NCBI GenBank assembly: GCA_026125285.1
Contig: JAHCLO010000026.1
Coordinates: 37,386-101,385, forward strand
From: Verrucomicrobiia bacterium
Lineage (GTDB): Bacteria; Verrucomicrobiota; Verrucomicrobiia; Limisphaerales; JADLHS01
Direction of reading: 5' to 3'
DNA: 64,000 bases
Of this stretch, positions 58,415 to 64,000 are shown piece by piece (within the stretch, counting starts at the first letter, position 1; every line of letters starts with the position of its first letter). Made by a program: the position numbers and the translations under genes. The notes below the pieces were generated by a model. The model was not told the origin of the DNA and searched no databases. It was given only the letters and a program-made list of their open reading frames with translations.

Positions 58415-59416
58415 TTACTTTGCTTTGACCACCCAGCCGGCCTTGATGGTCACGTCGCCCTCGTAGGAGGCGCGACTGCGGTCGGCTTGCGCCGCTTGAA
58501 TCGTAATCTCGCCCACCAATTTCTCGTCGGTGAACACTACGTTGCCCTGGTCGTCCTTCACGTCCAGTGTCTCGTAAAGATTTAGTTTGTCGCCATCCTT
58601 GAACCCATGCTGCGTGCCCAAGGACACGATGATGGCGCTCTTGCTCGGCGCCGCCAGCACCTTGCCAGGCGTGCTGCGCAGTGCCTGCGCGGCGGCATCG
58701 GCAGCATTCGCCTGCTGATCGGCGGTCCGGGCCTTTTGTTTGCGGCGACCAGACTCCGGCAACGTCACAGGTTTGACTTCGTCGGTGATCAGCGTGAGGG
58801 CTTTCACCGTGGCCTTGCCCAGCGCGCTGTCCATGAATTCTTTGTTGTCGAATCCGACGCGGCCACCGTGGCCGGTGACGTTGACTCCCACGTCGAAGCC
58901 TGTGCCCTTTTCTTCTGCCGTTGCGGAGCCGGTCTTGATGATCTTACGGTTGGCTGCATCCACGAGGCGCCAGTCAATCCGCACGTCCGAGGTGGTCTGC
59001 TTGATGCCGAGATTGCCGAAACTACGTGGCACGAATCCGCCAAGTCCCAATTTTTGTTCCTTGTGGCCGAAGCGGGTCACTTTGGCGGTGAACATGAAAT
59101 CCGCCGCCGCGAATCCGCCCTTTTCCACCATCTCAGCCGCGTCCACCCAACCGTCCTGGCCCATCTTGATCTCGTCCTTGAGCGTTTCCATTTGGGTCGT
59201 CTCCAACACGGTGAACTTGTTGATCTTGCCCAACTCGGTGATGAGCATTTCGGCCAGCCCCGCGCCGAGGGCCGGCTGCCAGTATTGAATGTGAGTGATG
59301 TCGCCGCTGAACGGTGCCACGATGAGCGAGGGGAGTTCGTCCTGTGCGGCCACTCGGAGAGGCAGCGCCGCCAGCATCACGGAACAACCAACAAGGGTGA
59401 GCAGGTTCTTTTTCAT
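58415..59416 (-). CDS. CsgG/HfaB-like secreted protein
   Basis: The 333-residue product has a signal peptide (MKKNLLTLVGCSVMLAALPL) and a CsgG-type N-terminal domain (LPSLIVAPFSGDITHIQYWQ, LITELGKINKFTVLETTQME, DFMFTAKVTRFG, RIDWRLVDAANRKIIKTGSA). A linker and a C-terminal domain of the FlgT_C type follow (AIIVSLGTQHGFKDGDKLNL). CsgG and HfaB form outer-membrane channels or assembly factors for curli or holdfast. No lipobox cysteine is seen, so anchoring differs. It lies 337 bases upstream of the giant adhesin-like gene on the same strand. The ATG at 59416 starts the signal. Confidence 0.85.
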   Translation of the reverse strand: MKKNLLTLVGCSVMLAALPLRVAAQDELPSLIVAPFSGDITHIQYWQPALGAGLAEMLITELGKINKFTVLETTQMETLKDEIKMGQDGWVDAAEMVEKGGFAAADFMFTAKVTRFGHKEQKLGLGGFVPRSFGNLGIKQTTSDVRIDWRLVDAANRKIIKTGSATAEEKGTGFDVGVNVTGHGGRVGFDNKEFMDSALGKATVKALTLITDEVKPVTLPESGRRKQKARTADQQANAADAAAQALRSTPGKVLAAPSKSAIIVSLGTQHGFKDGDKLNLYETLDVKDDQGNVVFTDEKLVGEITIQAAQADRSRASYEGDVTIKAGWVVKAK

Positions 59417-59769
59417 TGTTGTGCTCAGGGTTAATGGGGGTTCGATTCGACGGTTAAGCACGCGACTTCATGGGCAGTTTTCTGGCGCTGAAACTTCATT
59501 AATACATTCGGTTCTCGCTTCGACGCATCTGGTGCCACCGTTGGTCGCCATTCGCAACCGGCCCGGTTTGACTCCGCGCCATTCCACAGCCCGTACGGTA
59601 GTCAACCGCGACACCAACAACAGATGAGTCACCATTATCTAAGACCAACCTTCGCACTTTGACAAGCGGTTTTGCAGACGGATTCTGACGAGGAGATTTC
59701 GCAACTTCGCAACTATCCCTTGACCCAGTTTCGTGAACCCCGTATGCCTTTCGTAGGAAGTTGGTCTGA
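59417..59769. other. Divergent intergenic region
   Basis: About 350 bases between divergent genes. A plus-strand promoter candidate is at 59720-59748. Nothing else recognisable was seen. Confidence 0.4.
59720..59748 (+). promoter_or_regulatory. Candidate sigma-70-type promoter before the Gfo/Idh gene
   Basis: TTGACC (59720-59725), a 17-base spacer, and TATGCC (59743-59748) match the -35/-10 layout. The start codon is at 59770 with AGGA in the leader. The leader would be very short, about 14 bases or fewer, so transcription may start close to the ribosome site. Verify by 5' end mapping. Confidence 0.45.
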
Positions 59770-61251
59770 ATGAACACTACACTTCAGCATCTTGGGCGCA
59801 GCAAATCCGCTTCGGCTTCGAACGGCATGACTCGTCGCAAATTCCTCCAGCACGGTTTGGCCGCAGCCAGCGTCCTGGCCATGCCGACGATCATTCCGGC
59901 TTCAGCACGGGGCGGGAACGGCACCACACCGCCCAGCGAACGCATCACCGTCGGTTTGATTGGCAAGGGGCTGATGGGCAGCGGGCATCTGCGGGTGATC
60001 GCCCATCGCTCCGATACGCAGCTTCTGGCGGTGTGCGACGTGGACAAGTCGCGCCGCGAGCAGGGTCGCGAAATCGCCGATGCAACTTACGCGGCCAACG
60101 AACCGAGCGGCGGTTACAAGGGCTGCGCGGCCTACAATGATTATCGCGAATTGCTGGCGCGACCGGACATTGATGCGGTCCTCATCGCCACGCCTGATCA
60201 TTGGCATTCGTTGCAGGCGATTGATGCGGCCAAGGCAGGCAAGGACATTTATTGTGAGAAGCCGGTTTCCGTGACCATTCAGGAAAGCCGGAAGCTGGTC
60301 GAGGTGGTTCGCCGTTACGGGCGCGTTTTTCAGACCGGCACGCAGTATCGCTCCATTCCCGACATTCGCCGCGTGTGCCAGTTCATCCGCGATGGCCGGC
60401 TCGGCAAGGTGAAGTCTGTGTTCACGCTCTATCACAACATCCACGGCAACATTGCCGGCGGACGGTTCGCGCCCTTCGCCGACGTGGTAAGCCCGGACCG
60501 CTGCGGCAAAAGTTATCCGCCCATGGATTTCGCCCTGCCGGCTGAACCGGTGCCCGAAGGTTTGGATTGGGACTTGTGGGTCGGCCCCGCGCCGTGGCGG
60601 CCTTACAATCATCTCTACCACACGAATCCCACCCCGGGCGTCGTGCCGTGGGCGTTTGCCGATGCGTTCGGCGTCACTTCCTCCACGTGGTTCCTGTCGC
60701 ACTCGGCGGACGTGATCCAATGGGCGCTCGGCTACGAGAACAGTGGTCCGGTGGAAATCATTCATCCCAGCACCGGCCAGTTTCCCACGATGACGTGCCG
60801 ATACGCCAACGGCACGTTGCTGCATCTCGTGGATCATTGGGGACAGGTGAAAGACCTTTACCACGCTGTGCCGGCAACGGCGCGGATTGCGGGCAACTTC
60901 GGCGGGTTGTTCGTCGGCGAACGCGGCTGGGTGACGACCATGTCCACCGGCGGACAGATCGAGGGCGAACCGGAATCCTTCTTCGAGGAGATGGAACTTA
61001 AGCGCACGCGCGAAGTGAACATCGGCGCGAACAATCATCACTCGAATTGGATCGAGTGCATCCGCACCCGAAATTCGCCCAGCGCGGATGAGGAGATCGG
61101 CCATCGCGGAGCCAGCCTCGGTCATCTGGCCAACATCGCCTGCTGGACGGGGCGATCCTTGAATTGGGATCCGGTGAAAGAGGAGTTCGGGAACTGCGAT
61201 GCCGCGAACCGATTACGCTCGCGGGCGATGCGGTCGCCATGGAGGATGTGA
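59770..61251 (+). CDS. Tat-exported Gfo/Idh/MocA-family oxidoreductase
   Basis: The 493-residue product has a Tat signal (MTRRKFLQHGLAAASVLAMP), a Rossmann loop (VGLIGKGLMGSGHLRVIAH) and the EKPVSVTIQ signature. A C-terminal domain includes GTQYRSIPDIRRVCQFIRDG and CIRTRNSPSADEEIGHRGAS. It oxidises a sugar or cyclitol at the expense of NAD(P) or a tightly bound cofactor in the periplasm. It belongs to the DUF1501-like/ThuA-associated group by context. It is followed at 61460 by a ThuA-barrel fusion gene and then a HEAT-repeat gene. Confidence 0.93.
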   Translation: MNTTLQHLGRSKSASASNGMTRRKFLQHGLAAASVLAMPTIIPASARGGNGTTPPSERITVGLIGKGLMGSGHLRVIAHRSDTQLLAVCDVDKSRREQGREIADATYAANEPSGGYKGCAAYNDYRELLARPDIDAVLIATPDHWHSLQAIDAAKAGKDIYCEKPVSVTIQESRKLVEVVRRYGRVFQTGTQYRSIPDIRRVCQFIRDGRLGKVKSVFTLYHNIHGNIAGGRFAPFADVVSPDRCGKSYPPMDFALPAEPVPEGLDWDLWVGPAPWRPYNHLYHTNPTPGVVPWAFADAFGVTSSTWFLSHSADVIQWALGYENSGPVEIIHPSTGQFPTMTCRYANGTLLHLVDHWGQVKDLYHAVPATARIAGNFGGLFVGERGWVTTMSTGGQIEGEPESFFEEMELKRTREVNIGANNHHSNWIECIRTRNSPSADEEIGHRGASLGHLANIACWTGRSLNWDPVKEEFGNCDAANRLRSRAMRSPWRM

Positions 61252-61300
61252 GAAGCACTGATATGCAAATCAGCAGCATACCGACTGAAGCAGGATTGTC

Positions 61301-61455
61301 TCCCTCACCCCGACCCTCTCCCGCTGGGAGAGGGAGAATTGTCCGCCGGTTTTGGAGAAGTTGTGAGTTGGAGATAACACGAAAGACGCAGGAGCTAACT
61401 CGACCACACGGTCGGTGTTCCCTCTCCCTCAGGGAGAGGGTTAGGGTGAGGGTGA
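61301..61455. repeat. Inverted pair of CCCTCACCC...CTCTCCC repeats
   Basis: TCCCTCACCCCGACCCTCTC at 61301-61320 and its inverted relative at 61419-61455 (ending GGTTAGGGTGAGGGTGAAA) flank about 80 unique bases. The right copy ends four bases before the next ATG, so its GTGAGGGTG supplies a ribosome-site-like sequence. This is a MITE-like arrangement. Confidence 0.8.
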
Positions 61456-61459
61456 AACT

Positions 61460-63160
61460 ATGGAAACTCTGATGAAGATACGAATTCTAACGGCCACGGT
61501 GCTGTGGACGACGCTACCTGTCTTCGGCGCGGAATCCTTCGTCAAGAACCCCGAGGAGCGCGCGCGAATTGAACAAGCCGTTCCCACCAAAGCCTTGGTT
61601 CAACCGGTCAAACCACGTCGCCTGTTGATCTTCACGCTCAACGTCGGTTACGGTGGACATCCTTCCATCGCCCACGCCAACGAAGCATTTACACTCATGG
61701 GCAAGAAAACCGGCGCGTTCGAAACGGTAGTCAGCAACGATCCCGCGGTTTTCCGGCGTGAATCCCTAAAGCAGTTCGACGCGGTGTTCTTCAACAATAC
61801 GGTGGGCAATTGCTTCACCAACGCAGAGCTGCGTCAGAATCTCGTGGAGTTTGTTACCGGTGGCGGCGGGTTGATGGGTGTGCATGGAACTTCGGTGGCC
61901 TTCACCCGCTGGCCGGGCGCGATTGAGGACTGGCCGGAGTTTGGGCTGATGATCGGCGCGCGCGGCGCGGCGCACAAGGAAAGCAACGAACACGTCTGGA
62001 TCAAACTCGATGATCGCGAGCATCCGTTAAACAGGGTATTTGGCGGGCAGGATTTCGATTATCGCGACGAGTTCTTCCGCTTCGGCGAACCTTATTCACG
62101 CCAGCGCGTGCGTGTGCTGTTGAGCATTGATACCACGAAGACCGACATGCATGCCGGCCAGCCGCGCGGCGATGTCATCCGGGCCGACAACGACTACGCG
62201 CTGGCCTGGGTGCGGAATTATGGTCAAGGCCGAGTGTTCTACTCGACCATTGCGCATAACCCACACGTTTTCTGGGACGCAAAGATGTTGCAGTTCTATC
62301 TGGGCGCGGCGCAATTCGCGCTCGGTGATTTGCCTGCGCCGACCACACCCAGTGCGAAGCTGACTCCCGCCATGCGCGCACACGAAAAGCTCGGCTGGCG
62401 GCTTGGCATCGAAGCTTACACATTTCACAAGTTCACGTTCTTCGAGACGATTGAGAAGACCGCACAACTCGGTCTGCCCTACATCGGCGGATTGAGTTTT
62501 CAGAAGGTCAGCCAGGATATTCCGAAGAACTTCGATCCCTCACTCAGCGATGACGAGTTGCGACAGATTCGTCTCAAGCTCGAAAGCGCCGGGCTGCGCT
62601 TGCTCACGTTTTACATTCAGGACATTCCCAACGATGAAGCCGCGGCCCGGAAGATTTTTGAGTTCGGCCGCAAAATGGGCGTCGAGACGTTCATGTCCGA
62701 ACCCAAGCTGGAGGCGTTGCCATTGATAGACCGGTTCTGCAACGAATACGGCATCAATGTTTCTCTGCACAATCACGACCAGAAAGGTTCGCCGGATTAC
62801 TGGCATCCCGACAAAATCCTTCAGGCGTGCGAGGGCCGCAGCAAACGCATCGGCGCTTGCGGCGACCTCGGCTACTGGATGCGCTCGGGCATTGATCCCC
62901 TCCAAGCCGTGCGGACGCTCAAGGACCGCTTGCTCACGGTGCAGATGCACGACCTGCACGCTGCGAGCAGCGACGGCCACGATGTGCCCTGGGGAACGGG
63001 CGTGGGCAGGTCGGAAGAATTCTTCCGCGAACTGCATCGCCTGGGTATCAAACCAACGATGATCGGCATGGAGTATTCCTACGATTGGTTTGAGTCCATG
63101 CCCAAAGTGGCGCAGTGCATTGAGTTCTTTAACGCGACAACTTTGAAACTTGCGCCCTGA
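61460..63160 (+). CDS. Exported ThuA domain fused to sugar-isomerase-like TIM barrel
   Basis: The 566-residue product has a signal peptide (MKIRILTATVLWTTLPVFGA). A ThuA-like glutamine-amidotransferase-fold domain follows (about 45-290; FTLNVGYGGHPSIAHANEAF, VTGGGGLMGVHGTSVAF, YALAWVRNYGQGRVFYSTIAHN). A xylose-isomerase-like TIM barrel ends it (about 315-560; RLGIEAYTFHKFTFFETIEK, SLHNHDQKGSPDYW, LLTVQMHDLHAASSDGHDVP, MIGMEYSYDW). ThuA proteins take part in trehalose and keto-disaccharide use; the barrel type isomerises or cleaves keto sugars. The fusion suggests two steps of one pathway outside the cytoplasm. The start at 61460 or at the ATG at 61472 is possible. Confidence 0.88.
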   Translation: METLMKIRILTATVLWTTLPVFGAESFVKNPEERARIEQAVPTKALVQPVKPRRLLIFTLNVGYGGHPSIAHANEAFTLMGKKTGAFETVVSNDPAVFRRESLKQFDAVFFNNTVGNCFTNAELRQNLVEFVTGGGGLMGVHGTSVAFTRWPGAIEDWPEFGLMIGARGAAHKESNEHVWIKLDDREHPLNRVFGGQDFDYRDEFFRFGEPYSRQRVRVLLSIDTTKTDMHAGQPRGDVIRADNDYALAWVRNYGQGRVFYSTIAHNPHVFWDAKMLQFYLGAAQFALGDLPAPTTPSAKLTPAMRAHEKLGWRLGIEAYTFHKFTFFETIEKTAQLGLPYIGGLSFQKVSQDIPKNFDPSLSDDELRQIRLKLESAGLRLLTFYIQDIPNDEAAARKIFEFGRKMGVETFMSEPKLEALPLIDRFCNEYGINVSLHNHDQKGSPDYWHPDKILQACEGRSKRIGACGDLGYWMRSGIDPLQAVRTLKDRLLTVQMHDLHAASSDGHDVPWGTGVGRSEEFFRELHRLGIKPTMIGMEYSYDWFESMPKVAQCIEFFNATTLKLAP

Positions 63161-63173
63161 CCCGGAGACACCC

Positions 63174-63920
63174 ATGCCGCAATCCAGCCCCACCCAAACG
63201 AAGCCAGATGCTGTCGCACTGGACGCCGCGTTCGAGGCGTTGAAGACCTACGACCAAGGTTCAAGCCGCGGCGCGCTCATGCCGATTGACGAAGCCGTGA
63301 TGGCATCGCTCGAAAGTCAGTCCGCCCAAAAGGAACTGGAACAGCGGCTGATTACGGCGCTTAAGAAGGGCGGTTCAGCCGTCGCGCGCGAGTACATCTG
63401 CTCCAAGCTGACGATGATCGTCTCCGAAGCATGTGTGCCGGCACTGGCGGCGCAGCTCACGGCGCCCGAGTTTGCCACGGCGGCACGCAACGCCCTCGAG
63501 GCCATTCCCGGTGCCCAGGCGACGAAGGCCCTCCGCGACAGTCTGCCAGGAACGGAAGGTCCGCAGAAGATTGGCGTGATCAATTCGCTGGGCGCGCGAC
63601 GCGATGCCGATGGTGTGCGCGCGTTGACTCCGCTGCTCAAGCATGACGACGTTGGAGTGGCTGGTGCCGCCGCGGCGGCTTTGGGAGACATTGCTACCAC
63701 CAATGCCGCGAAGGCACTGCGTGAGTTCCAACCGCAGGTACCCGAGGGGCTTCGCCTGAGAGTGGCGGATGCCATTCTGACCTGCGCCGAGCGATTGCTG
63801 GTCGCTGGCAAGCCAGCGGACGCGCAGACGCTTTACCGGCTGCTTGACTCTACTGCCCATCCCAAGCACGTCCAGCACGCCGCGGCCCGCGGGCTGGAAC
63901 TGGCTTCGGGGAAGGAATAG
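63174..63920 (+). CDS. HEAT-repeat protein
   Basis: The 248-residue product is helical with HEAT-like repeats (VPALAAQLTAPEFATAARNA, GVINSLGARRDADGVRALTP, DDVGVAGAAAAALGDIATTN). The ATG at 63174 has GGAG 7 bases upstream, and the gene begins 13 bases after the ThuA-fusion stop, so the two share a transcript. HEAT proteins are scaffolds; planctomycete and verrucomicrobial sugar loci often carry them beside ThuA and Gfo/Idh genes. No signal peptide is seen, so it may be cytoplasmic. Confidence 0.85.
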   Translation: MPQSSPTQTKPDAVALDAAFEALKTYDQGSSRGALMPIDEAVMASLESQSAQKELEQRLITALKKGGSAVAREYICSKLTMIVSEACVPALAAQLTAPEFATAARNALEAIPGAQATKALRDSLPGTEGPQKIGVINSLGARRDADGVRALTPLLKHDDVGVAGAAAAALGDIATTNAAKALREFQPQVPEGLRLRVADAILTCAERLLVAGKPADAQTLYRLLDSTAHPKHVQHAAARGLELASGKE

Positions 63921-63977
63921 TCTGAGAGTGCCTGACAGGAAGACGGGTGGCAGGACGATGAAGTCGTGTGATGACGA

Positions 63978-64000
63978 TTCTCCCTCCCCCCGAACCCTAT
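63978..64000. repeat. Partial CCCTCACCC-type repeat at the window edge
   Basis: TCTCCCTCCCCCCGAACCCT matches the start of the 61301 element with a few changes. The rest lies outside the window. Confidence 0.45.

Overview
The window looks like a chromosome segment (GC about 60%) from a free-living, Gram-negative member of the Verrucomicrobiota, most likely the Pedosphaera/Limisphaerales side. This is inferred from family content: Tat-exported Gfo/Idh/MocA oxidoreductases, a ThuA protein fused to a sugar-isomerase-like barrel, very long LamG/RHS/Ig-like secreted proteins, diderm envelope genes (LptE and BamD types), weak Shine-Dalgarno use, and many short palindromic repeats. No rRNA, tRNA, CRISPR array, prophage or replication origin was seen.

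Layout. 1-3843 (minus): an exported protein cut by the window edge, a MoxR ATPase and a membrane/coiled-coil protein. 4277-5722: an IS1380-type insertion sequence with degenerate ends. 5998-11478 (minus): an envelope block with lptE-like, bamD-like, small proteins, murA, prmC and a small membrane protein. 11662-13263 (plus): TatD nuclease, then hicBA with a nonsense codon early in hicA. 13364-14137 (minus): tcdA. 14499-20496 (plus): a lipid-free exported FGE-like protein, a Tat-exported oxidoreductase, a lipoprotein amidase and a nuclease-HhH fusion. 20602-24336 (minus): cytochrome c and two exported metallophosphoesterases. 24531-28911 (plus): a five-PAS histidine kinase, its NarL-type regulator, and a lone RelE/ParE-like protein. 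29018-35189: DUF819 permease, YkgJ-type Cys-cluster protein, fmt, adk, a membrane protein and nnr. 35598-39122: an SGNH hydrolase, then an operon of SGNH hydrolase, two paralogous membrane proteins and lemA. 39256-41533 (plus): HNH endonuclease and metG. 41587-59416 (minus): giant exported proteins (LamG/TSP3, RHS, PPC-like/Ig-like repeats) with a PfkB sugar kinase and a CsgG-like protein. 59770-63920 (plus): oxidoreductase, ThuA-barrel fusion and HEAT-repeat protein, probably a sugar-derivative catabolic set.

The most interesting feature is the repeat biology. At least six families of short palindromic or low-complexity repeats are scattered between genes. Several have entered reading frames without breaking them: TatD, methionyl-tRNA synthetase, the LamG protein (ahead of its signal peptide) and the RHS protein (three different repeats). 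This resembles in concept the Rickettsia palindromic elements that insert in-frame into proteins. Two giant exported proteins also share a C-terminal tail (S-T-N/D-L...W...RFYR) that may be a sorting or folding signal.
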